The position numbers and the translations under genes are program-made. From Verticillium longisporum (Eukaryota > Ascomycota > Sordariomycetes > Glomerellales > Plectosphaerellaceae): a DNA stretch of 64,000 nt. The DNA lies in the NCBI GenBank assembly GCA_019188255.1, contig JAETXT010000006.1, forward strand, positions 930,001 through 994,000, read 5' to 3'. Positions within the stretch are counted from its first letter, which is position 1. Each line of letters starts with the position of its first letter. The notes under the pieces were generated by a model. That model saw only the letters and a program-made list of their open reading frames with translations, did not search any database and was not told the DNA's origin. This document shows positions 25,789 through 37,158 of the stretch, piece by piece.

Positions 25789-26940
25789 AACAACGATTAT
25801 GGTGTTTATGACTTGGTCAGAAGATGCGGATGCTAGCCAAGCGTGGTCCTGGGCGAAGGAAGCAGTCTTAATAAAACGTAGGTCAAAGTCAGCTTCCTGT
25901 CGTTCTGGTCTCATGATCCTTGTTCAGAGACAACACGAGCAGCCCTGAGACCTGGCGCCGCTGAGGCGAACCGCTATCTAACGCATCGTGAGTGCGATTC
26001 GAGATGCTTTTTCGGTGGCTTGCAGCAGCTGAATAAACCGTCAGCACTGGTTGAGTGGTCTGAGAGTTGATCATGGGCGCCAGCATGAGCTAGTCGTACC
26101 ACCTTGATCTAGAATCCTCCTAGACTCAAACTTTGATGAACTTTCGCAACCGACCCAGCAAATTCTGGGATATTCGAAATTCAGCCTCGTGTGCGAAAAT
26201 AACCCTCTCACTAAACCTGGACAAATAAACCACGTTGAACACCGTTCGACGGATTGGAGTATTCACCAATACGACTCTCTCTCGTGGCGGGAGGTCCATG
26301 ATTGACTGACATCAATATTACGGGTATGGAAGGCGGGAACCTCCCCCGAGATGAAGTTGACCATATGAGAGGGGGAGGATCCTTTTCTGTCATTCTTTCC
26401 AGGGGAAAGCGGGACCGAGCAAAGAAAAGCAAGTGTCTACCGAAAATGTGCGGCTGACGGTCACACAGTGTTTGACTCATATGGAAGAATAGGCAGAGGC
26501 CAGCCCAGGCATATGGTGAGTGTAAGCCCACGTGTTCTTATATACCGATCTTTCAGTTCAGCAGTTTGACTTTCAGGGGTCGGGTTGAGCCATGTCAAAG
26601 CTGGGGCGCGCCTACGCCTAAATGACCTGAGCTCATCACGGCCAGACACCTACGGCATATCGCATCACTCCCAACGATGAACGGATTTACACTGTAGGCT
26701 GTCAGTCCTCAAAAAAGAACATCGAGTACTTAAGTTTGTTAGTGACTTCATTCAGATTGGTGTACATTGATGCTCCCAGATGCTCTGAAAGCCACTGCGG
26801 CTCTGTCCGCTGTCACGCGGTTCTCAGGTTTGCAAAACAATATTTACGTCTAACAAATATATGATTGATCGAGTTATACAAATCGAGGCTTTCTTAACCG
26901 ACTTCCTAAGGGATCACAGAGTCTCAGCTTGCGAAACGAC
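25789..26940. other. Intergenic
   Basis: No frame with recognisable protein features. It includes the promoter side of the surface protein gene (right of 25788) and the 3' side of the small Gly-rich gene. Confidence 0.4.
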
Positions 26941-27285
26941 TCAACAACCACCACCATCACCACCTCCTCCGCCTCCTCCGCCGCCGCCGTCGCCGCCTGA
27001 ACACCCACCACCCCCATCGCCGCCATAGGACCCGCCTCCCGCGTAACCGTAATTGTCCGAACGGTAGCGTTTCGGACTATGCCTGGTGTAGGCAGGACCT
27101 GTGTACTTGGCGGATGTCCTGTTGTACGACCATTCCGCGACTGCGCTGTGTGTGTTCGCCGGTCCACCATGAACAGCGTTGTGCTTGGTGAGTACCGCAG
27201 GGGTAAGGTCGCGATTCAAGACGTTGAAGGTTTGTTCGACGGGGGCAGGGGCCTGCTTCTTGCGGCGGAAGGAAGGGAGACACAT
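26941..27285 (-). CDS. Small Gly-rich protein with Cys-capped tail
   Basis: A 114-aa single-exon frame. The N-terminus is MCLPSFRRKKQ, a basic patch beside a Cys at residue 2. The middle is Asn/Thr/Tyr-containing and ordinary. The last 35 residues are almost entirely Gly with a few Asp and Ser and two Cys, ending GGGC. There is no signal peptide. Cys near both termini suggests possible lipid or disulfide attachment, but function is unknown. Ordinary amino-acid usage in the first 80 residues argues for a real gene rather than a repeat artefact; no intron is needed. Confidence 0.5.
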   Translation of the reverse strand: MCLPSFRRKKQAPAPVEQTFNVLNRDLTPAVLTKHNAVHGGPANTHSAVAEWSYNRTSAKYTGPAYTRHSPKRYRSDNYGYAGGGSYGGDGGGGCSGGDGGGGGGGGGGDGGGC

Positions 27286-29285
27286 TGTGTTAGGCCTTGG
27301 CTTGGGTGCACCGGGCTATTGGGGTGGCTTTTGTGGCGGCGCCCTGGCGGTGATGAGGCTGATAATCCCCAGAGGATAAGAAATGTGCTTCGTCTCCGAC
27401 GTGACGTGAATGATGAGTACAGGGTGCGAGTTGCTTGATCCTAATGCTTGACGACGTTGGCAAGATAGATGGCAATATTGATGATGGTGGAGAGCATGAT
27501 GAGGTCTCAAGTGGCTACTTTTTGTATCTGGGTTGTTCCTCATGATCTGCTCCTGCAATCCGCCTCGTGTACATGGTGTTTCTCAGCAAGGCATTTTCGA
27601 GACGGCTTGCCAATGCCGGCAGAGCGGCATCTTCAACGCCTCGTTGAACAAATTTAGTGCCGCATCAGAATCCATTGTGGCTTGCCAAGCATAGCGAAGA
27701 AGGTGCACTCTGGGCGGGCGACCGACGTCGGCTATCCTTCGAGAAGTTCTGTTGTAGTAGCTCCCTGGTCAGTTGACCACCGAGAAGAAGGCGGCATTGG
27801 TGGTTCGTGTCAGCCGTAGGCGACATCCGACGCTGTAGCCAGGTCACGATGACAGCTAGGTGGATGCTGAGGTGCACTGCCGGTTTCTTGATAAGGCCCC
27901 ATGTCGCCTAGAAGAGACGCTGTCAGCCTGGTTTATGGGGCGCCCTGAGCTGCGCGATATTTGGGCTCCTGGGGATCGTCAGTCAGTTTACTGAGCAGGC
28001 TGTGCTAAATTTTAGGCGAGCGATGACTTTCTTTGGCTTAGTGTGCTTCGGACAGGACAAATGTTCGGATCCGACATGGGCTTAGAGACGGTGGCTGGCA
28101 GTTCAACCTTGAATAGCCGACAGGGCAGTTTCCTCACCGTCTCCCAATGGCTGGTGGGCCATCCTGGGTCGCTGGTGATAGGAGCGCGAATGTCTGCTCT
28201 GAGCTCTCAGTTATTCATTACTTTGCTTTCTTTGCACACTAGGTCATTGAGCCGATCGAGTGCGAACACAGCGAGGCTTCATGATTGTCAGCTGTAAGAA
28301 GCGCGCGTTTTGTTCGGAGGAATGCTACTGCGAGTGAGCGACGATCGTCGTGTCTGGTCAGGATGAGAAGAACGCTTCAATACAAATGATCAGGCTGATT
28401 TAGCCTGTCATAAGGTCGGGCGTGGTGTCAGGTATGAGGCTAAGTGCAGGTATTTCCCTACCCTGCAGCGGCCTTGAGAGCACTCATTGGGTGGGTTGCT
28501 ATAGCATCACAGGGAGGAGAGGTTGCGCATTGGAGAAGGACAACAGGCGCCAACCACTGGCAGCTCAAACAGGAAACATGATCTCGTGATGGCTCGAGCC
28601 TGGGCAACACGGCTATCGAGCACATTTTCCCAGCACTCGGTTACTACTCTGCGTCAATCTTAACTTTCTAACAAGACAAACTGATCCACGCACATTGTTT
28701 CGAAGCCATTTTCGTCTGAGGCGTCTTCCTAAGATGGCGGTACCGCGATGATCCCTTTTAGCATCCTCCGTCGACAGACCAGTGTCGTCATCGCTAGATC
28801 GGTTCTTAACGTCCTTATCCCCTCAACAAATGGCATTCATCAAGGCCTTCACGTTTCCTTGCGACCATTCGTGCACCCAACGCTACGGCTAGTGATCAGA
28901 GGCGGCGATGTGTAACCCTGCATTCACGCGACTCCAGATTAACGAAATCACAATCAAGCATCTAAACCCCGAACCGTTGCACACGTTGCCTCGCTCCATC
29001 CAACGATTGGCCGTCTTCAATCGCTGGATTGAAGTCCGGGACCCAACGTCCAAGACGCCACGATGGATCTCGACGCACGAATAACCCATCGGAGTAGATG
29101 ATGGGACGTTCATTCGATCATCTACTTCGACAATCACGGCACACGTGGTCGGTGTCACTTGAGAGTAGCCTCTGTATGCATGACGACATGGGCTTCTACG
29201 ATAGCTTGTATAAGCTCGCCTTTCCTCCCAAGCTTGCTGTCTCCTTTGACTCGTGTCAACGCGCCATCAATCGCCGTCAATCAAC
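27286..29285. other. Intergenic, 2 kb
   Basis: Divergent region between the Gly-rich gene and the phosphoesterase gene. The short frames lack recognisable features; I see no RNA gene or repeat. Confidence 0.45.
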
Positions 29286-30568
29286 ATGTGGCCTATAGCA
29301 GTTGCGTCCGTTGCGTTGCCAGTGGCTTGCCTCGCCCTTCGGGACACCAGTGGGCCTAGGCGTCCGCTGGCTTTCGGGCCAGACGGCACCTTTCAAATCT
29401 CCATCTTGGATGACCTTCACTATGGAGAGGGTGAGCAAGCTTTGACACTGGTCGCATGCCCGCAATCTAACAATATCCAGCGGCCAGCTCTTACGGACCA
29501 ATCCAGGACGCTCTCACAACGAAGACGATCGCCAACCTCCTCGCTGATGAGCCCCAGACCGACTTCGTGGTCATCAATGGCGACCTCATCTCCCGCGACA
29601 ACATCTTTTTCGACAACACAACCCACTACATAGACCAGCTCGTCCAGCCTATCCTCCACCGCAACTTAACGTCGGCCACCCGCCATGGCAACCATGACCC
29701 GGGCGACAATCGCGCTGTTGTGGCCGTGCTCGCCCGTGAACAGCGCTGGCCCAATTCCCGCACCCGCTCAATGGTGCCTGACCCCCAGCGCGTCGGCGTA
29801 ACCAACTATTACCTCCCCATCTACCCAGTCGACTGTCCCACGGGCTGCGGCTGCGCCGCCGCGCTTCTACTGTGGTTCTTCGATTCGCGAAGTGGCTTTG
29901 AGTACCAGAAGGTCGGGCCTGACGGGAAGAGGATCGCGCGCCCCAATTGGGTTGATACCGATGTGGTTGACTGGTTCCTCGCCGAGAACCAACGCATCGT
30001 CACGAAATTCAACAAGACCATCCCCTCCCTGAGTTTCGTCCACATTCCCTTCGACGCCTTTTCTGCCGTGCAGTCCGGTCCCGGAATCGATCCGCAGCGA
30101 CAGCCGGGGATCAACGACATGGTCGCCACAGGCCAGGCGATCGGGTACTGTCCCGACGGCGTCAACAACGGCACCTGCGCGTACGGCGGACAGGACATAC
30201 CCTTCATGAAGGCTGTCACGTCGACGCCGGGCATGTTGGGCCTCTTCACTGCGCACCAACACGGTGACTCGTGGTGTTACAAGTGGACGGCGGACGCGCT
30301 TCCGGACTACCCCGTGCAGCCCGAGGGTGACGGGCTCAATATCTGCTTCGGCCAGCGGACGGGCTACGGCGGCAACGGCAACTGGGAGCGCGGGTCGCGG
30401 CAGTTGCTGCTGCGGCAGGACCAGTTGGCTCTAGGCGAGCTCGAGACATGGATCCGGCTCGAGTCTGGAGAGGTCGTTGGTGCCGTTTCGCTGAATGGGA
30501 CGTATGGCCAGGATATTTATCCTGTGTCGCCCAACCGCGAGACGTTCTGTCAGGAATGCAACAAGTGA
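29286..30568 (+). CDS. Secreted calcineurin-like metallophosphoesterase
   Basis: Predicted secreted or vacuolar phosphatase of the fungal purple-acid/Dcr2-like class, using a bimetal centre to hydrolyse phosphate esters; substrate unknown. Two exons (29286-29430, 29481-30568) give 410 aa. I start at the ATG at 29286 because it opens a signal peptide (PIAVASVALPVACLA). Metal-binding motifs appear in order: D-x-H at residues 43-45 (DLHYGE), GD at 82-83 (VINGDLISRD), GNHD at 118-121, a His in FVHIPFDAF, and the final histidine motif as TAHQHGDSWC. The last two deviate slightly from the usual GHxH form, with Ala replacing Gly. Several NxT/NxS sequons (NTT, NLT, NKT, NGT) fit glycosylation. It is convergent with the zinc-finger-like gene to its right. 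Confidence 0.9.
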
Positions 30569-30835
30569 ATTCCTACATTCGAACGTGACTTTTGGTTAGG
30601 ACACTCGAGGAGCGATAGCAAAGCAGAGACTTTATTACATTGGTATCATGACATTGTAACCTGAAGAAGTTGCAACAGAGAAGAACAAAAGACCGGGGTC
30701 ATCTTCACGCATACTGACCAAATGCCACACAACAAGGATCTCGAGTCGAGCCGCCACCTTGTCCACACGAGATTGTCAGTAAGGACCATTTGCCGGCCTC
30801 TGACCGCCCATTCTTCCGCTGGGAAGCTACTCAGG

Positions 30836-32125
30836 TCACGAGTCGATGCCCCAAATGGCATCCTTAAAGAACTGGTCGATAGATGCGTGTTCGAGAGGTT
30901 GCCCGTCTCCGCCAGCACCCCCGACCGTGGCTGCGACACTCAATTTCTTGGTCGGCGATCCGAGATTTTGCCTCGTCACCCCAGATGTCCCCCTCCCAGT
31001 CTTGTCACTGTCCGTCTCCGACCCATAGTAACCAGAATCATTCCGTGGAACTAGCTCGACAAGGTCTTCATTAGTGGGTTTTGGAATTGAAAAAAGATCA
31101 AGGCTCTCCGTCGACGAAGTCGAGCCCCTCGAGTCCCCGACAGTGCCGTGTCGGTCATTATCGCCATTGGGGGCGCGGAGACCTGCCATGGGCGTCTCAG
31201 GTGCTGGTGGTTGGTACCGTGCCGGAATCTGGTATTTGTCTAGTGCACGTCACACAATATCAGTGAGGCTGCCAAAGGTGATGTGACCCTGCTGGCAGTG
31301 GTCGTGTGTGTGAGAGAAAGAGAGAGTGTAAGAGATAGAGAGGGGGCCTTACACATGCTCCCTGAAATGTCGTGCCCTGGCCATAGAGCTTGACAGACAA
31401 CCAAGTATTGTGCTACAAAATTGCAACGCTTCTGACGTGCCTTGCGGAAATCGACCCGAGTGAAGCTGTCATCCTGCTCCCAAGTCATAATCTGAGGGTG
31501 AAATCCAGATCGCACCCCCTCTTTACATGGCTCTTTCTCTCTCGTATTGCACCTCTCTTGCTTCTGTGACTCGATTCTCTCACCGCAGTCTGGGCAATTG
31601 AAACGGCGGCTGTGATGACGTTTTATGTGCTCACTAGTCCTTGGTTAGTATAAGATTTCTACTTCTGTGCTGTGTATCCATCGGGAATGATTACTTCAAC
31701 TTCCCTATGCTCTTGAAGGCCGTCTGCACGCACGAGCTCCCCATGGCTTGTTCTTCCGATAAGTAACGCTGCGGGTCGAAAGCAACAAAGGGGCAAAGGA
31801 GGACTTCGGCGGTGGGTGGGGACACCGGCGGGTGAACCATCGGCGCTGCGACTACAGGGCGGGGGAGCAGCTGGGGAGCACGCCTGCTCCCAGCGCGTCC
31901 ATGGGCATCAGCCATGGCTGGATATTGTCTTCCGACTTCTCACGTGGAAGCGAGTCTCAGAAGCAGTTTTCAACGTATGGACCTTGCGATTATCTCACAG
32001 ATCCTGCGACAGTTCTCCTCGCGTGTCTGTAATCGCTTCCAGCCACTGGCTTCCGGTGCCGTGTCTAAGAGCAGTAATTCGGTGACAGCGGAGGACTGCT
32101 GGGTGAGGAGCCAGCTCCCGAGCAT
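30836..32125 (-). CDS. C2H2-like zinc-finger protein, tandem paralogue 1
   Basis: Putative nucleic-acid-binding protein of a fungal family with a Cys/His domain; partner unknown. Model of 338 aa from four exons: 32125-31983, 31883-31695, 31633-31353, 31239-30836. The domain spans the exon 2-3 join: LLCPFVAFDP, then a Cys, then IGKLNEHIKRHH, then FNCPDC, and downstream FHPQIMTWEQDD followed by RVDFR. The same order occurs in the gene at 32819-34163, to which it is clearly paralogous. The C-terminal exon is Asp/Ser/Gly-rich and disordered. The N-terminal MLGSWLL is shared with the paralogue, which supports the start at 32125, but the first join is uncertain and 31915 is an alternative ATG. The last intron contains a GA/GT-rich microsatellite. 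Confidence 0.65.
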
Positions 32126-32818
32126 GAATGAGCGGGCGGGCGGCTTGGTGGTGCCAATGTCTGTTGGTTCGCTGTTGTGTTGTTAGTGACCGGCTGGGCA
32201 GCCGGCCGGCTCAGCTAGCATTGAAGGCGGAGGTACCTTGACGGTAGAGAGGTGCACTTACTCTCCACCACAGTCGCTCATTGCAAGCAGAGAAAGGTTG
32301 AATCAGCTAGCGGGGGATTAAAATCTGTTCGATTCTGAGACGGACGAGCATTGAGAAGGAAGATAGCTCAGCAGCATGAGTTTCATGAGTTGGCAAAATT
32401 TATAGTACCGACCTGGTCCCCAAGCTTGCGGTGCGATTTACTAGCCTGCCCTACTGGCTCGTTGTTGATGCAGTGATGCTGTCTCCCTTGGGTGCCCTCT
32501 AGTCGACGGCGCAGGAGAGACGATCCGTGCCTATCGTCGCGTGGAACTGCCTTTTCCTCTGTTCCCAACGAGACGGCTCCCTCCAGCGACTGGTAATATC
32601 TCTTCTATATTGGTTGGTCTTGTACCATGAGTAAAATCGCACACGCCCAGGTTGTGATGCTACCTACACATAGTCTACCGAGCGTTGCCGTTCAGAATAG
32701 CTGGCCCAACAGTACGGAACAGGGCCTGTCACAATGCCACACTCTGTCCAATTGGTTTCACGGTCGAATTCTATGCATAATGGGGAATGCGAAAGCTCTA
32801 CAATTCTTCAATTTCTCG
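32126..32818. other. Spacer between the tandem paralogues
   Basis: Promoter region of the left paralogue and 3' flank of the right one. No additional gene recognised. Confidence 0.5.
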
Positions 32819-34163
32819 TTATCTTCCCTTCGCCCCTATACAAATGGCTCTGCGTCTGAGTTCCCAGCCAGGTCTGCAGCGTGGGTGTAGGTGTGAAAAA
32901 AAAAAATGCCAATTTGAGTCCGTGCAGCTCAGCAGTCCATTGTCGATCCAGTCATTGTTGACATGTTCGTCATACATGATCTGTTCGTCATCTAGATCCT
33001 GCGGGTACCCGGTATCCATGCCCTCAATCGCCGTCGCCGAGTTCAAAACCGAGTCGTCGCTGAATATACTACCCACTCCTGATGTAAACGCGTTCATAAA
33101 TGTATCGTCTTGCTGCAGGTGTTGTTGACCTGACTGCAGCTCTGAGCGCGATGTGGCCAGCTTCCTCATGCCCCTAGTGTTTCCTTCACTGCTACCGTAG
33201 CCAGAGGCCAACAAAGCACGTCTCTGGATACTATCTTCTGGAGGCTGAGGAACATTGTGTCGAAGCAGGGCTGGCAAATAAGATGGCGCCAGCGGTCTCA
33301 TGCCGGACAGTGTTTGGCGCCCATCCCCGCGATCCATGGGTATCGACAGGGTCGGACGGGGCTCTGGGGTATCGCCCTCCAGCGGCCAGATGGATCGGCG
33401 GATGATCTCGATCTCAGTCCTCAAACTCATGGCAGCTCTCGCTACATGCATTTGTCCATTCCAGACAAACTTATTGCGGAAGTCCACTCTAGAATATCGT
33501 TCATCCTGTTCAGGAGTCATAATGTGCGGGTGAAAGGATGTGCTGAGGGCGCCGTTCTTATCGCACTCATGCCCGATGCGATGGGCCTCGATAAAGGCAG
33601 TAGGATCTCGGCCCCCGCAACGAGCTTTACACTTCACACAATTATAACTTGGCGAGTGGCATCTCTTCAGGTGATCGCTGCATCTATTGTCAGCCAATCT
33701 TCGCAGATGCTGTCAGGCATACCACCAACCGTAGAGGTCCTATCTTGTTGAATATTCGCCTGCATGGCCTAAAAGGCTGGGTTGTAGCCGTGTCGTAGAG
33801 CTCCCGGAACTTGTCTGCGAATATGCAGCCGTACCTTTCGCGCGCCATTGCGTGAAGATTGCCGGCGGGACACTCCTTGTGGTGAACGTACTGTAACCCC
33901 ACTACGTCCGTCTGAAAGGAGCTTGCCAAGTATTGTTGGTCGGGTTAGGAACCAAATAGATAGTCGCGCTCCGCAAGAGTTGACCCTCGATTCGGTGAAC
34001 CCTAGCCTCGGTTGATGACACGATTGAAGCTCTCAATTACTTGTCTCGACTTGTCGCAGTATGTCTGCTTCTTGGTACGGTGTTCCGCTTCGTTGCCTCC
34101 AAGTGCAAGTCGATCATTTACGCACAGGGACTCCTTTGGTATAAGTAGCCAACTGCCCAGCAT
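32819..34163 (-). CDS. C2H2-like zinc-finger protein, tandem paralogue 2
   Basis: Same family and strand as the gene at 30836-32125, suggesting tandem duplication. Model of 382 aa from three exons: 34163-34041, 33890-33730, 33683-32819. The finger-like part reads RPCRRIFNKIGPLR, then CSDHLKRCH, then YNCVKCKARC, with a further Cys/His pair (HRIGHEC) and the family block FHPHIMTPEQDERYSRVDFR. The remaining 200 residues are low-complexity with acidic patches near the C-terminus, as in many transcription factors. The second intron has an unusual GTTGGT donor. An 11-A run near 32897-32907 lies within the last codons, so the extreme C-terminus could be shifted by a sequencing error. The 5' exon is supported mainly by similarity to the paralogue. 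Confidence 0.65.
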
Positions 34164-35117
34164 AAACGAGCTGACACGCGGTATCGTGGCCTCCTCTGTA
34201 TACGAAATGTTACTGAAGAGATCTCAGTTCTTTTGCTCGCGTGTTGATGACTTATTCGGTCTTACGTCGTATCAATCCCCCCGTCCATCGGTGTAAGTCA
34301 AGGACGAGAGTGATGGTTCGCAAATGCCTGACTTCGCGACACTGAGGGGTAGAGAATCGATGGAAGGAGTGAAGAAGACGATAAATGAAAGTCAGGGTGA
34401 AAATTGAGAGGCGAGAGCAAATTCTGGCGCTTTTAAATCCATTTTTCACCGACTCTTCTCGCTCGTCTCTGTTCAGTGCGAGCTCTGAAGCACGAGCACC
34501 GATATCGTGAGGGACACATTACGAATGGTGTCCCATGCCCGCCCTCCATATCGCAGGTGCTTCACACCAAATCGCTGCCCGATTGACCTCCTCCTTGGCC
34601 CAAAGGCACTTGCGCCACCTCGTCTCTCCAGGACAAAAGAAGGTACCTGATGCGTGAAGCAAACGTACCCAGACTGAGCCGATGCCCGGAGGGCTGCTCA
34701 CGAGGCATTTCCCATGCCCATCATGGGAGTCATTCTTGCTTCCTACATGCCGCCCAACTGTGATGAATGGCCTTGGGACGCAACCCGACGTCGAGCAGGA
34801 CGGCGCCTCACCGCTGAACGCTCTCTGCAGAACCACTCGACACCGTTCAAGGCGGCCGACCATCCATGGTACGTTTGAGCTTGATGGCTGGCTTTTGCAC
34901 AGCCACGGCCAGCGTGTACAAATACATCAAATTACTAGAAGATATCGTGAAAGCCGTCGTTTCATTTCAGATTATGCCAGATACGCCGCGGGCAGATCTT
35001 GTGTCGCCCGTACCACATGTACCTCACTCAGCAGCTGATGAGACATGTATGCACAGCGTCCCGGCCAGCGGTTCGTTCGTGCGCTCGCCATTCCCCTGCC
35101 CTGCCCTGCCACGCTCC
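34164..35117. other. Intergenic
   Basis: Lies between the 5' end of the right-hand paralogue and the 3' end of the JEN-type transporter. No gene supported. Confidence 0.45.
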
Positions 35118-37158
35118 CTACTCGCGATGCACAGCGCTCTTCTCCTGGTGGCCCGTCTCCTCGTCGCCCAGCACCCTCTCGCGCCCCGCCCCGCCAATGG
35201 TCTCCATACCGGCCACCTCGCGCGCATCGTCGTCGTCCTCGACGTCAAAGCTCCGCCGCAGGCGCTCGGGGCCAAGGATGGTCAGCACAATGACATAGGC
35301 GAAGACGCAGCCCATGAAGATGCAAATGACGCGACCGTAGTTGTAGCGCGTCTCGCCCTTGGCCGTGGGCGCCAGCGGGAAGTTCTCGCCGAGGCGCGAC
35401 TCAATGGTCGAGCTCGCGCTCGAGGCGAGGTTGCCGAGCTGGTAGGCCGTGCCGACGACAAAGGTCCGGAAGGCGCCGGGGCTGAGCTCCATGAGGTGGA
35501 TGGGGATGACGCCCCAGGCGCCCTGGACCGCGAACTGCATGAAGAAGGCGGCGGCCATGACGCGCGAGTTCGAGACAAAGGTGTAGGGGTACAGCATGGC
35601 GCCGCCCATGACGCAGCAGCAGAGGATGCTGAAGCGGCGGCCGAAGATCTGCGAGCAGTAGCCGACGGTGCTGCCGCCGAGCATGGCGCCGAGATTGGCC
35701 ACGACCTGGGTGACGGTGACGAGGTTCGCGGAGAATTCAAACTGGTTCTTGAGCATGGTCGGGTACAGGTCCTGCGAGCCGTGGGACATGAAGTTGAAGC
35801 CGGCCATGAGGAGGACGAGGTAGCTGAGGACCTTCCAGTGACGGACCAGCGCGACCTTGCCCTCCTGGAGGAAGGTCGACGTCACAGACCGGTGCGGGGT
35901 GCCGTCGGCGCTGGCTGCGGCCTCGTGCTGGTGGGCGGCGTGCTCGCGCAGGCGCTTGTGGGCGAGGAACGTTTGCGTCTCGGGCAGCATGAGTCGCCAG
36001 ATGATGAACAGGACGGGCGGGCAGGCTCCGAACCAGAAGAGCGGGCGCCAACCGTGAGGCGTCGTGTCGACGAGGCCCCTGGCAAACGCTGTAGCTAGCA
36101 GGTATCCAAAGGCGTACTGAGTGAGTACGTGTCAGTGAGGCGAACGATGTTGGGCAGCAGAGGAGCGCGGACTAACACCTTGTTGTAGGATACCGCTCAT
36201 GAGGCCGCGGGCCGCTTCAGGGACATCCTCCAGCGCCGTGGCAGCCGCATTACCGTAGAGGCCGCCCATGGCGACGCCGAACAGTGCACGACATACCAGG
36301 AATTGCCGATACGTCTGGCAGAAGCCGGTTCCCTACCATCGCAAGTCAGCACAAAACTTCACCGCCGTAACGTTCGACGTTGTGATGAGGCTGATTTCCA
36401 CCCCCGGCACGCCCCCAGCGACGGACCAGGGCCACGTTATAGGGCGATCGCATGCAGCAAAGCCCCCTCCCCGCGATCAATCGCGTGCCATGTTGAGACG
36501 AACAGGCGGCCGGGGACGGGGTCCGTGTTCGCCTCTCTTGGTGCCCAACAAGCCTTCGACCCAACCCAATGCATGCCATGGGCTCGATGCACGACCAGGC
36601 GGTGTAAGGGATGACAACTCACCAGCTCAAGAATGACGAATAGCAGGTTATTGACGACAAGCGGCCACTTGCGACCGTATCGATCGGCGGCGATACCGAA
36701 GATGACAGAGCCCACAGAACGGAACATGAGCACCAGCGTGATGCCCCACGTGATGTCCGTCTTCGTCTTGCCAAACTCCTTCGCCAGTTGCGTAACGGTC
36801 AGGGAAACGGTGAAGAAGTCGAAAGCATCCCACGTCTGCGTCGTTTTGTTGCGTCAGTCCCTTGGTTTACTCCCGTAGGATGCCGTTTTCACGGTCACGA
36901 CGAACAGCGCAACACCGTCGAGAAAGGGACATGTTAACATACCCAGGCGGCAAAGGCCACGCCGAAGAACGCCCATTGGTGGCGGTTCAGCATTCTCACG
37001 AGACGCCAGGGGTTCGGCGCTGCCAGCATCGGCGGCTTCAAGGTGCTGAACCTGGTCGCGAGGTAGCGGCCGGCCGTCATGTCGGCGTGCGATGCCTTGG
37101 ATTCGTTGACCCTGGGCTGCGGATCGGGGTCGACGCCCATATTCTCGTGTGCTGCCAT
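35118..37158 (-). CDS. JEN-type monocarboxylate/H+ symporter (MFS)
   Basis: Plasma-membrane MFS importer of lactate, pyruvate, acetate or short dicarboxylates. Four exons (37158-36943, 36835-36623, 36332-36177, 36116-35118) give 527 aa. The diagnostic JEN motif N-x2-[S/T]-H-x-[S/T]-Q-D-x3-T is intact as NFMSHGSQDLYPT, about residues 303-315 in the seventh-helix region. Other family segments are TWDAFDFFTVSLT at the first helix, GITLVLMFRSVGSVIFG, the ADRYGRKWPL loop, and ILQQGYAFGYL formed by splicing at a GTTAGT donor. I start at the ATG at 37158 (MAAHENMG); the ATG at 37191 is possible. Intron 2 is long (290 nt). Both termini are hydrophilic, and the acidic C-tail fits the regulated-endocytosis tail known for yeast Jen1. 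Confidence 0.94.
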
